A program made the position numbers and the translations under genes. Below are positions 8,780 through 16,896 of a stretch of 64,000 nucleotides of DNA, piece after piece (position 1 is the first letter of the stretch; the number at the start of each line of letters is the position of its first letter). Under the pieces are notes generated by a model. The model was not told the origin of the DNA. It saw only the letters and a list, made by a program, of their open reading frames with translations, and made no database searches. Location of the stretch: assembly GCA_037478835.1 (NCBI GenBank), contig JBBFLV010000005.1, positions 1 through 64,000 of the forward strand, given 5' to 3'. This DNA comes from 630D-37 sp037478835. Lineage in GTDB: Bacteria > Chloroflexota > Anaerolineae > Anaerolineales > Villigracilaceae.

Positions 8780-9577
8780 ATGAGTGCACAGGTAGTTACC
8801 GTCACTTCGGGAAAAGGCGGCGTAGGCAAAACGACCGCCGTAGCCAATATTGCCACCGCTTTGGCCGCCGCCGGCCAGAAAGTGGTTTGCATTGATGCCG
8901 ATATCGGTCTGCGCAACCTGGATGTGGTGATGGGATTAGAAAACCGCATCGTCTACGATCTGGTGGATGTGATCGAAGGGCGCTGCCGCTTGCGTCAGGC
9001 GATGATCCGCGATCGTCATTTTCAGGAACTTTACCTCATCCCTGCCGCCCAGACGCGCGATAAAAGCGCCATTTCCCCAAGCGATATGGTGGATCTCTGC
9101 AACGAACTCCGCCCGGACTTTGATTGGATTTTGGTGGATTCACCGGCCGGCATCGAGCGCGGTTTCCGCAATGCGATCGCCCCTGCCGATCGCATCCTGC
9201 TGGTCACCAATGCTGAGGTCTCTGCCGTGCGCGATGCCGATCGCGTGATCGGGATTCTAGAAGCCGAAGAAAAGGGCTCTCCATCTCTCATTATCAACCG
9301 TCTCAAACCGGATCTGGTACGGCAACATGAAATGCTCTCCCCAGAAGATGTGCTCGACCTGCTGGCTGTGCCTCTGCTGGGGATCGTTCCGGAAGATGAA
9401 ATGGTCATCGTCGCCACCAATCGCGGCGCGCCGGTTGTTTTGGATGAAAAAAGCCGCGCCGGGAAGGCCTTTCGCAACATCGCTCTACGCCTGATGGGCA
9501 AAGAAGTTCCAAACGACGACTGGAATACCTCTGAGACCTTCTGGGCACGCTTTTGGCCCTTGAAAGGGAGGAAATGA
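8780..9577 (+). CDS. minD: septum-site ATPase MinD
   Basis: Membrane-binding ParA/MinD ATPase that recruits MinC and is released by MinE. The deviant Walker A GKGGVGKTT is at residues 11-19. Also present are IDADIGLRNLDVVMGLENR, DWILVDSPAGIERG and the late LIINRLKPDLV. The usual C-terminal amphipathic helix is represented by the tail after LMGKEVPN, although it is short and tryptophan-rich. Five bases separate it from minC, and its TGA overlaps the upstream of two candidate minE ATGs. Confidence 0.95.
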   Translation: MSAQVVTVTSGKGGVGKTTAVANIATALAAAGQKVVCIDADIGLRNLDVVMGLENRIVYDLVDVIEGRCRLRQAMIRDRHFQELYLIPAAQTRDKSAISPSDMVDLCNELRPDFDWILVDSPAGIERGFRNAIAPADRILLVTNAEVSAVRDADRVIGILEAEEKGSPSLIINRLKPDLVRQHEMLSPEDVLDLLAVPLLGIVPEDEMVIVATNRGAPVVLDEKSRAGKAFRNIALRLMGKEVPNDDWNTSETFWARFWPLKGRK

Positions 9578-9831
9578 TGGGATTTTTCCGATCACGCAAA
9601 TCCAGTGCCGAGGATGCCAAAGAGCGCCTACAATTGGTGCTGGTCCATGACCGCACGAACCTGCCTCCGGCCGCCCTAGAAGCGCTCAAAGACGATCTGA
9701 TCGCCGCCATCTCAAAATATGTAGAGATCGAAGCCCAGGCTGTGCACATTTCGATCGAGCGTCAAGGGCGCTCTCAACGCCTGGTTGCGGATATTCCGCT
9801 CCGCGCGGTCGGTGAGAGACGAAAAGGTTGA
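9577..9831 (+). CDS. minE: cell-division topological factor MinE
   Basis: 84 aa protein that stimulates MinD ATPase and drives Min oscillation. FFRSRKSSAEDAKERLQLVL is the classic MinE start, with a membrane-targeting N-terminus and then the MinD-contact helix. The rest, LKDDLIAAISKYVEI, is the topological-specificity domain. ATG codons at 9574 and 9577 are both possible. 9577 is chosen because it leaves a better gap after the GGGAGG ribosome site; 9574 would add one Met and overlap minD by four bases. Confidence 0.9.
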   Translation: MGFFRSRKSSAEDAKERLQLVLVHDRTNLPPAALEALKDDLIAAISKYVEIEAQAVHISIERQGRSQRLVADIPLRAVGERRKG

Positions 9832-9840
9832 TCTTTCCCA

Positions 9841-10935
9841 ATGTTTCGAGGTTTTTCCTGGTATAAGTTCGATTACTGGTTGCTGGGAGCGGTGGTCATC
9901 GCCATCATCTTCGGGGTGATGATGATCCGTTCTGCCGTGGCCGGCAACGAGGAAATCGCCCCCTCCGTGAACCGCCAGATCATTTATGCTTCCATCGGCC
10001 TAGGGGTGTTGTTCTTTGCCGCCGCAATGGACTATCACTACTGGGATGCTTTGCGCCTGCCCATGTACCTGGTGATCACGGCACTTTTGATCATGCTTTT
10101 TATGAGCGCACGCGCCGTCTTCGGAGCAGCGCGCTGGTTTCAGATCGGCCAGATCTTCATCCAACCAACCGAATTGACCAAGATCGTGGTGATCCTGCTC
10201 CTGGCACGCTATTTTGAACACACGCAAGATCGCCCCCATAATCTACGCTGGATCCTGGGAAGTTTCTTCTGGGTCGGTAGCCTCGCCATCTGGATCCTGC
10301 TGCAGCCTAATCTGAGCAATGTGATCGTGCTCATGGTACTCTGGATCTCGTTGCTCTGGCTGAGCGGCTTGGATTGGAAATATCTGATCGCCTTTGCCGT
10401 CGGCGGGATCGTCTCAGCGATTGCGGCCTTCCCTTTCCTCGAACCCTACCAGCAGGAGCGGGTGATCAATTTCCTCTTCCCCGATCCCAATGCCCGTCAT
10501 GGCGCAGTCTATAACGTGCTCCAAGCGCTGATCGCCATCGGCTCCGGTGGACTTTTCGGCAAAGGCTATGCTCAAGGCACGCAGACCCAGTTACGGTTCC
10601 TCAAGGTGCGCCACACGGATTTTATCTTCTCGGCGACGGCAGAAGAATTTGGGATGATAGGCGCCCTGATCATCTTCGCTTTGCTCGGATTTATCATTTA
10701 TCGCTGCCTGAAAGCGGCCCGCAACGCCCCGGATCTGATGGGCATGCTGATCGCCTCCGGCGTGGCCGTGCTCATCTTCTTCCAAGCGGCAGTGAACATC
10801 GGGGTCAATCTGAATGTGATTCCGGTCGCCGGCCTACCGTTGCCATTCATCAGCTACGGCGGTAGTGGCCTGCTTTCTCTGATGCTCGGCATCGGCCTGG
10901 TGGAAAGCGTGGCCATGCGTTCAGAGCGCACCTAG
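9841..10935 (+). CDS. rodA: SEDS peptidoglycan polymerase RodA
   Basis: Ten-helix SEDS-family glycosyltransferase of the elongation complex, 364 aa. Family features are QPTELTKI (about residue 110), the large loop with FLKVRHTDFIFSATAEEFGMIG that carries the catalytic Asp region, and the C-terminal GLPLPFISYGGSGLL. RodA is preferred over FtsW because of the HTDFIF-type loop and overall likeness, but the two cannot be separated for certain by eye. It follows minE by nine bases. Its last 15 bases overlap the end of the convergent fabD. Confidence 0.88.
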   Translation: MFRGFSWYKFDYWLLGAVVIAIIFGVMMIRSAVAGNEEIAPSVNRQIIYASIGLGVLFFAAAMDYHYWDALRLPMYLVITALLIMLFMSARAVFGAARWFQIGQIFIQPTELTKIVVILLLARYFEHTQDRPHNLRWILGSFFWVGSLAIWILLQPNLSNVIVLMVLWISLLWLSGLDWKYLIAFAVGGIVSAIAAFPFLEPYQQERVINFLFPDPNARHGAVYNVLQALIAIGSGGLFGKGYAQGTQTQLRFLKVRHTDFIFSATAEEFGMIGALIIFALLGFIIYRCLKAARNAPDLMGMLIASGVAVLIFFQAAVNIGVNLNVIPVAGLPLPFISYGGSGLLSLMLGIGLVESVAMRSERT

Positions 10936-11874
10936 GGCCTCAAAATCGGCCGGCGAAGAGAGGGAATAGGCCTGAACGGTGCCATCAATGCGCCGAATCA
11001 ACCCGGCCAGCACATTGCCGTTGCCCATCTCAAGGAACGTCCGTCCCCCCATGCGGATCAATAGAGCCACGGATTCTACCCAGCGCACGCGATGCGTCAG
11101 CTGCGCCGCGAGATCGGCACGCACCGCTTCCGCCGAATCCAATACCTGAGCTTGCACATTACCGATCACCGGAACCTGCGGGTTTTTGAAGGAAAGGCGC
11201 TCCAATGCCTCGTTGAAACCCTGCTGAGCCGATGCCATGAGTTGCGAATGGGCGGCAATGCTCACCGCCAGCGGGATGACGCGGCGGGCACCGGCCGCTT
11301 TAGCCGCTTCCATGGCCCGTTCCAGCGCGGCGCGGGCGCCGGAGATCACCACCTGGCCGGGACAGTTATCGTTGGCTACCTGCACCGTCTCGCCGGGGAG
11401 GCTGGCCTTTTCGCAAATCTGTTCCAGGGTGGGAATATCCAGCCCCAGAATGGCAGCCATGCCACCGGGAGAACGCTCACCGGCTTCTTTCATCAGCTCG
11501 CCGCGGCGGCGCGCCAGGCGCAGACCTTCGGCAAAGCTCAGCGAGCCGGCTGCAGTGACGGCGCTCAGCTCTCCCAGCGAATGCCCGGCCATCGCCAACG
11601 GGCGAAAATTCGGCCAAAGCGCTGAAAAAACGCGATAGACGGCCAGCGAATGAACGAAGAGCGCCGGTTGGGTATTGACGGTATCGTTGAGCTCCGCTTC
11701 CGGCCCTTCCCACATCAAGCGCGAAAGCGGAAACCCTAGTAGCTCATCGGCCTCTGCAAAGGTTTCACGCGCCAGGGGGAACGCCTCGGCCAGCGCTTTT
11801 CCCATACCCACCGATTGAGAGCCTTGGCCGGGAAAGACAAAGACGGTTTCTTCAGGAATTAGGTTCACGGTCAC
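10921..11874 (-). CDS. fabD: malonyl-CoA:ACP transacylase
   Basis: Loads malonyl groups on acyl carrier protein for fatty acid synthesis. 317 aa. FVFPGQGSQSVGMG is near residue 12. The catalytic Ser lies in AGHSLGELSA near residue 95, Arg in RRRGELM, and the second catalytic His in SIAAHSQLM near residue 208. No acpP, fabH or fabF is next to it; rpmF lies upstream on the same strand. rpmF-fab linkage is common in bacteria. Confidence 0.95.
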   Translation of the reverse strand: MTVNLIPEETVFVFPGQGSQSVGMGKALAEAFPLARETFAEADELLGFPLSRLMWEGPEAELNDTVNTQPALFVHSLAVYRVFSALWPNFRPLAMAGHSLGELSAVTAAGSLSFAEGLRLARRRGELMKEAGERSPGGMAAILGLDIPTLEQICEKASLPGETVQVANDNCPGQVVISGARAALERAMEAAKAAGARRVIPLAVSIAAHSQLMASAQQGFNEALERLSFKNPQVPVIGNVQAQVLDSAEAVRADLAAQLTHRVRWVESVALLIRMGGRTFLEMGNGNVLAGLIRRIDGTVQAYSLSSPADFEALGAL

Positions 11875-11945
11875 CTCTGCACATTAAACCCAAACGAGCC
11901 GTGAAGGTCACGGCCCGTTGAGCAGGCAGAAAAGGGGATTCGGAG

Positions 11946-12137
11946 TTAATCTTTCTTCTCTTTGATTTCGATCACCTGACGGCCTTCGTAGTACCCACAA
12001 TTCGGGCAGACGCGATGCGGCAAGCGCATGGAGCCGCACTGGGAACAGAGCACCAGATTGGCGGCCTGCAACGCATCGTGCGCCCGGCGGCGATCACGGC
12101 GACCTTTGGACAACTTACGCTTTGGATGAGGCGGCAT
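11946..12137 (-). CDS. rpmF: 50S ribosomal protein L32
   Basis: 63 aa ribosomal protein of the large subunit. The basic N-terminus PPHPKRKLSKGRRDRRRAHDA is followed by a zinc ribbon with two Cys pairs, CSQC and CPNC, so this is the zinc-binding (C+) form. It is followed 71 bp downstream by fabD on the same strand. Confidence 0.96.
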   Translation of the reverse strand: MPPHPKRKLSKGRRDRRRAHDALQAANLVLCSQCGSMRLPHRVCPNCGYYEGRQVIEIKEKKD

Positions 12138-12247
12138 GGCGTACTCCTCTACTCAATACTTAGAATCGGTGGGTGAAGTGAATTTTCATCCCAGGCTCTT
12201 CGCTCAAAAGCGGGCGAATTATAGTAGTTTTATCGCCGCACGTCAAG

Positions 12248-15200
12248 TTAACATTCGCTATAACCACAGGCATAGCACTTGCGGCAGCCTTCCTCATTGA
12301 CAACCGCCGCCTCTCCGCACTCCGGGCAAAGATCGCCGATCTGAAGCATCGGTTGTTCCATCCCGGCGGCGGAAGTTCCCTGAATCCGCTGAGAGGGTTC
12401 GGTATGGGTGCCATCACCGTTGGCCTTGCCTTCTTTCTCATGGAGATACATTTCCAGCACCTGGCCGACGCCATCCGGCAGAGATCGCACCCGGTTCGGA
12501 CCGAAACCGAGCGACCGTCCGCCGCCGATGCCGATCAGCTGCTGAACGATCTCACGCACACGTTCCAACGGCGCGACCGGCGAGGCCAAGCGCAGGATAA
12601 ACGAGATCAGGCGCCCAATGGCCTCCGAAACGGCCGCCGTCTCCGAGCCGGCCTTGGACGTGTTGATGAAGACCTCAAAAGGTTGTCCGAAGCCGTTCTC
12701 GTTGATCGTGATGAAGGCCTTGCCCAGGGGTGTTTCGATGCTATAGGTACGCCCCGGCAAGACGCGCGGCCGCGGCTTTTTCGATTCATGCCACATCATC
12801 GGCTGAGGGGCAGAAGGCGCTGTCCCCTGTTTTTTCTCGGCAGTAGCCTTTGTTTCCAGCACCACCTTCTCGCGCGAGCCGGTCACATACACCGTCAGCC
12901 CCTTGCACCCCAGCTCCCAGGCCAGGCGATACGCCGTGGCCACATCTTCGACGGTCGCATTTTCCGGAAAGTTGATGGTATTGTGATTGGCAAAGCCATT
13001 TGCAAGGAACATATGACCTTCCGGAACGCTGATATCGAAGACTTCGGCAAATCCGGCCTCGACTTTTTCGACCGAGAGATAAACCTTCCGTTCATCGTCG
13101 TGACCAAAGAAGCGATCGGCCAGATCATGTTGCCCACCTGCGCCTCGCAAAGCCCGATACAAACGGTGAGCATCCTGCCGTTCTAAGCGGTGACCGTTTA
13201 GAAGGTTGACCCGTACTCGCTGATAGGCCTGGAACTCGGCACTCTCTTCCACGTCATATATGGAACGTAAGCTCACCGCAACTTGTGCTTTCATTTCTGC
13301 CAATGCCTCTGTGATCCTCTCCGGCAGCAAACGGCTGTAGTTGCGATAACGCGACAAACGTCCCAAATTGCGACGCTCAATCCGTTCATTCTTCCATACT
13401 TCGACAAAGTCGATCCACTCGGCCAACCGCTCCAGTTCAGATCCTTGAACGGTTAACGAATAGGCTCTCTCTCCCACCTGACGGGAAGTTGCCACAATCC
13501 CCGCATTCAGGAGCAGGACCTGAAGCTGGGCAATCAGACGACGACTGGCGAGAGTGATGCCAAAGAGCTTGCCGTTCCGGGTCATGAAGCCATCCAAGAA
13601 GAGCCCGCGTAGGAAAGCAGCGATCTCTTCTCGTGAAGCGCTCAGAATGCAAGGTGGAATGATCTTGTTCTCGGCGCCCGACTGTAAATCCAGATCGGTG
13701 ATCAGCCAGTCACGTAAGGCACGAGAATTGAGCTGCAAGTAATGTACCTGATTGCGATTGTCGCTGGCAATATGACCTTCAAGGCCAAAAAGATTTCGAG
13801 CAATCTCCTGAAGTTGTTCCAGCAAAGTGACGTCGGTACTGCTGATACTAACACCGTTTGCCGTGATTGCTCCTTCTGAAGTGATACAACCGAGTAGAAA
13901 AGCCAAATCGGTGGACATCCGTTCCGGGAAAGTTAACCGATGGCTATTGGTGCGGAATTGCCCACTGAAAGGCGGCAACGGCGCCGCCGACGGTCCGAAT
14001 TGTTGTTGTCCGGCATACAGGACAACAATATCTCCGGGTCGCAATTCGTCCAACCGACGGAAGGCAATCTCCCCTTGTTCGGTCAATACGTGGATGCGAT
14101 GATTGGGCGTGCCTTCGATCTCGAAGCCGTATTCGAGGGTAACCTTACGCGTTTCACGATAACCACCGTAATAGAACAGGGTGGCAGACCGAATGCCTTC
14201 TGGCGTCAGCACATTACACGCTAGGGGTGCAAACTGATCCGGCAGGCGTAGTTCGCTCAAGGTTTCAATCGGCACCAGCCCCCGCTCGGTCAGTATCAAC
14301 GTATCTCCTACCACGCACTTGGAAATACTGTTATCTACAAATGCCTGCAGCGCAGCCTGCATGCGCACGTGCTCTTCGGCGCTAATATCGCCGGCGACCA
14401 CGAAAACATGACGAATGGATTCGGGGATTTCCGGAATGTTCTGGCATGTCCCCTCGTGCAGCACGCGCTCGAAAATCTCTTGGCGCTTCTCCTCCGGGAT
14501 GCCGGCCTGAGTCAGGGCTCGTTCAAAACGTGCACTGGCATAGGTGAGCTGCAGATCGCGCCCCTTATCGTTCACATGACGGATATACGCTAGGGCGAAG
14601 ACCGGTTCGCAGCCGTAACCTTCGGTGCCGGCCACGGTGGCGATCGTACCGGTCGGAGCAATGGTGGTTTGGGCCGCGTTGCGAATGCCGTGACGACGAA
14701 TCCCTTCTACGATCTCTTGCCAATCCACCGCCGGCCGTCCCCAATCGTGACGATAAGGCACAATGCTGCGCGGCGGCTGCCATTTCAGGTTCTGTGGATC
14801 GTAGATGCTCCCCCGAATGGCAGGGAAAGGTCCACGCTCCTCCGCCAGTCGAATGCTCGTGCGCATGGCATGGTAGCGGATGAACTCCATCACCTGCGAA
14901 GCGAACTCCTGGCCTTCCTCGGAGCCATAGCGCACTCCCACGTGATACATTAGGTCTGCCAAGCCCATGATCCCCAGACCGATGCGCCGGGCACGATGCG
15001 CGGCTTCCTTCAGCTGGGGCACGGCCGGGACGTAGGCATTCGCCTCGACCACATCATCCAGGAAGCGTGTCGCCGTTTCTACGCTCCGGCGCAAGGTTTC
15101 CCAGTCAACCGTGCCATTCGGTCCGCAGTGCTCGTTCAGGTTGATCGAGCCCAGGCAGCAGTTCTCGTAGGGCCCAAGCCACTGTTCACCGCAAGGGTTT

Positions 15201-16144
15201 GTCGCCTCCAGGGCATAAAGGTGGGGCACCGGGTTGCTACGGTTGGCGGCATCCAGGAACAGCACGCCCGGCTCACCGTTATGATGCGCCTGACGCACCA
15301 TTTTCTCGAATAATTCCCGTGCGCGCACTTTTTTGTAAACTTTGATCGGCACACCGGCCGCTTCGGCCTCTTCCAGAGTGCCGTCAAAATCGCGGTAGCG
15401 CGGATCGGTGACATCCGGGAAGCGCAGTTCCCATTCCTCGTCGTTCTCCACGGCGCGCATAAAGGCATCGGTAACGCCCACCGAGATGTTGAAGTTGGTG
15501 ATGGCGTTCTCATCCGTTTTGCAGGTGATGAATTCTTCGATATCCGGATGATCGACGCGCAACACGGCCATATTCGCGCCGCGGCGGGTTCCGCCTTGGG
15601 CGATCTCCCCAAAAGCCTTATCGTAAACCCGCAAGAACCCCACGGGACCCGTCGCTTCGCCGGCGGAAGATTGCACAATCGTCCCTTTGGGCCGCAGGCG
15701 CGAGAAGGAGAAGCCGTTCCCACCGCCGGTTTGCTGGATCAGCGCGGCATCGCGCAGGGTTTGGAAAATGCCGCTCTCCTTGCGCCCCATATCATCGGAG
15801 ATCGGCAGCACAAAGCAGGCCGCCAGTTGACCCAGCGGAGTGCCGGCGCCGGTAAAAGTAGGCGAATTGGGGAAAAACTTCTTACTCACCAGTAAATGAT
15901 AAAACTCCACGGCGCGCGCCATCACATCCGCTCCCCATTGCTCCTCCACTTTGGCCACGTGATAGGCCACGCGCCAGAACATCTCCTCGATCGTCTCTAC
16001 CGGTTTGCCATCCAGTCCACGACGCAGGTAGCGTCGTGTGAGCACCTGGCGGCCGTTTTCACTCAGCTCGGCCTTGGGCAAGCCTTCCGGCATGGGAGGG
16101 GTGGGCAGTAAACCGTTCTTTGTAGCGATAGAGGATGACTTCAT
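12248..16144 (-). CDS. nrdJ: adenosylcobalamin-dependent ribonucleotide reductase with an intein
   Basis: Class II reductase that makes deoxyribonucleotides using B12, without oxygen. The 1298 aa precursor is an 852 aa host enzyme interrupted by a 446 aa intein (residues 610-1055). Host features are the N-terminal ribonucleotide reductase region (RRYLRRG, FFPNSPTFTGAGTP), the active-site stretch LEATNPCGEQWLGPYENCCLGSINL, and IAPTGTIATVAGTEGYGCEPVFAL. The C-terminus is a TSCPD-like domain, then a zinc-ribbon-like tail with paired CxxC (CPECGEAA, CYACGYSEC) carrying the redox cysteines. It sits 59 bp downstream of nrdR in the same orientation. Confidence 0.93.
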   Translation of the reverse strand: MKSSSIATKNGLLPTPPMPEGLPKAELSENGRQVLTRRYLRRGLDGKPVETIEEMFWRVAYHVAKVEEQWGADVMARAVEFYHLLVSKKFFPNSPTFTGAGTPLGQLAACFVLPISDDMGRKESGIFQTLRDAALIQQTGGGNGFSFSRLRPKGTIVQSSAGEATGPVGFLRVYDKAFGEIAQGGTRRGANMAVLRVDHPDIEEFITCKTDENAITNFNISVGVTDAFMRAVENDEEWELRFPDVTDPRYRDFDGTLEEAEAAGVPIKVYKKVRARELFEKMVRQAHHNGEPGVLFLDAANRSNPVPHLYALEATNPCGEQWLGPYENCCLGSINLNEHCGPNGTVDWETLRRSVETATRFLDDVVEANAYVPAVPQLKEAAHRARRIGLGIMGLADLMYHVGVRYGSEEGQEFASQVMEFIRYHAMRTSIRLAEERGPFPAIRGSIYDPQNLKWQPPRSIVPYRHDWGRPAVDWQEIVEGIRRHGIRNAAQTTIAPTGTIATVAGTEGYGCEPVFALAYIRHVNDKGRDLQLTYASARFERALTQAGIPEEKRQEIFERVLHEGTCQNIPEIPESIRHVFVVAGDISAEEHVRMQAALQAFVDNSISKCVVGDTLILTERGLVPIETLSELRLPDQFAPLACNVLTPEGIRSATLFYYGGYRETRKVTLEYGFEIEGTPNHRIHVLTEQGEIAFRRLDELRPGDIVVLYAGQQQFGPSAAPLPPFSGQFRTNSHRLTFPERMSTDLAFLLGCITSEGAITANGVSISSTDVTLLEQLQEIARNLFGLEGHIASDNRNQVHYLQLNSRALRDWLITDLDLQSGAENKIIPPCILSASREEIAAFLRGLFLDGFMTRNGKLFGITLASRRLIAQLQVLLLNAGIVATSRQVGERAYSLTVQGSELERLAEWIDFVEVWKNERIERRNLGRLSRYRNYSRLLPERITEALAEMKAQVAVSLRSIYDVEESAEFQAYQRVRVNLLNGHRLERQDAHRLYRALRGAGGQHDLADRFFGHDDERKVYLSVEKVEAGFAEVFDISVPEGHMFLANGFANHNTINFPENATVEDVATAYRLAWELGCKGLTVYVTGSREKVVLETKATAEKKQGTAPSAPQPMMWHESKKPRPRVLPGRTYSIETPLGKAFITINENGFGQPFEVFINTSKAGSETAAVSEAIGRLISFILRLASPVAPLERVREIVQQLIGIGGGRSLGFGPNRVRSLPDGVGQVLEMYLHEKEGKANGDGTHTEPSQRIQGTSAAGMEQPMLQIGDLCPECGEAAVVNEEGCRKCYACGYSEC
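12980..14317 (-). other. intein with LAGLIDADG-type endonuclease inside NrdJ
   Basis: Protein-splicing element of 446 aa. The first residue is Cys (CVVGDTLILTERGLVPIETL). Block B is GTPNHRIHVL with its Thr and His. The C-terminal blocks are VFDISVPEGHMFLANGF and the terminal His-Asn. The next host residue is Thr. Two LAGLIDADG-like stretches, FLLGCITSEGAI and LRGLFLDGFMTRNG, mark a homing endonuclease that could still be active. The junction is host SISK, then intein, then host TINFPENAT, a site used repeatedly by inteins in class II reductases. All residues needed for splicing are visible. Confidence 0.9.
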
Positions 16145-16203
16145 AAACTTCTCTCCTTTGGCAAAAATTCCAATCCACAGATAACTGTGGCAGGAGGATC
16201 GAA

Positions 16204-16653
16204 TCAGTTCTCAAGCAGGCGATTGATCTCGTCGCGAATGGCGCGGAGATCGTCGAGTTTGAGATAGACAATGGCGTAGCGGATGTAAGCGATCTGGTCT
16301 AGTTCTTTTAACCCCTCGATGACCATATCGCCGATGACGCGTGAGGAAACTTCCGTCTTGCCCATCTTTTGCAGTTCCGCTTCGATGTGCCCGGCCAAAC
16401 GTTCAATATCGGCGGCGGAAACCGGACGTTTCGCACAGGCGATGCGAATCCCGCGGATCAACTTCTCGCGATCGAATTCCTCGCGCGTGCCGTCTTGCTT
16501 GACGATCAGTGGCGTTGCCAGGATCGGGCGCTCATAGGTGCTAAAGCGTTGTTCGCAACGCAAACACTGCCGCCGGCGACGAATTCCCCCCTGGTGATCC
16601 GGCAGTGTATCCAGCACTTTCGAGTAGGGATGTTGACAGTATGGGCAACGCAT
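16204..16653 (-). CDS. nrdR: transcriptional repressor NrdR
   Basis: 149 aa zinc-ribbon/ATP-cone repressor of ribonucleotide reductase genes. The zinc ribbon is CPYC at residues 3-6 and CLRC at about 31-34, with basic GGIRRRRQ between them. The ATP-cone follows (VKQDGTREEFDREKLIRGIRIAC) and senses ATP/dATP. It is immediately upstream of nrdJ on the same strand, so NrdR probably controls its own operon including the reductase. Confidence 0.96.
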   Translation of the reverse strand: MRCPYCQHPYSKVLDTLPDHQGGIRRRRQCLRCEQRFSTYERPILATPLIVKQDGTREEFDREKLIRGIRIACAKRPVSAADIERLAGHIEAELQKMGKTEVSSRVIGDMVIEGLKELDQIAYIRYAIVYLKLDDLRAIRDEINRLLEN

Positions 16654-16680
16654 AAAAAATAATTAGAACAAATATTCTGC

Positions 16681-16719
16681 CATATATATGCATTTTATTC
16701 ACGCAAATCAGTACATATG
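16681..16719. promoter_or_regulatory. paired palindromes, candidate NrdR operator
   Basis: CATATATATG (16681-16690) and CATATG (16714-16719) are both perfect palindromes, and their centres are 31 bp apart. NrdR boxes usually occur as pairs about 31-32 bp apart near nrd promoters. The bases only partly fit the published consensus (centre phase differs), so this is a spacing-based guess. They lie just downstream of the predicted start point of the nrdR-nrdJ promoter. Confidence 0.35.
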
Positions 16720-16730
16720 GCGCGTGCGAG

Positions 16731-16759
16731 ATTCTAGCATAACTCTATCTATAATGCAA
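16731..16759 (-). promoter_or_regulatory. sigma70-type promoter of nrdR-nrdJ
   Basis: Read on the minus strand: TTGCAT (16759-16754), 17 bp spacer, TAGAAT (16736-16731). This predicts transcription starting near 16724 and an about 70 nt leader before nrdR. Confidence 0.6.
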
Positions 16760-16826
16760 GAGGGGATTCTCAGCAATTTCATTAAGAAATTCGCCCCGTT
16801 CCCTTCCAACTCCCAAGCCGGTATGA

Positions 16827-16855
16827 AAGAGAGAGGGCACAGCGCCCTCTCTCTC
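16827..16855 (-). terminator. hairpin after the nirS gene
   Basis: An 11-bp perfect stem (16828-16838 with 16844-16854) and a 5-nt loop lie about 40 bp beyond the nirS stop. On the minus strand it is followed only by a short T run, so termination may be weak or factor-assisted. Confidence 0.5.
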
Positions 16856-16896
16856 ATCAAAAGTAGACAACGATCCCCCTGCAAGCCGGCTGGGCG

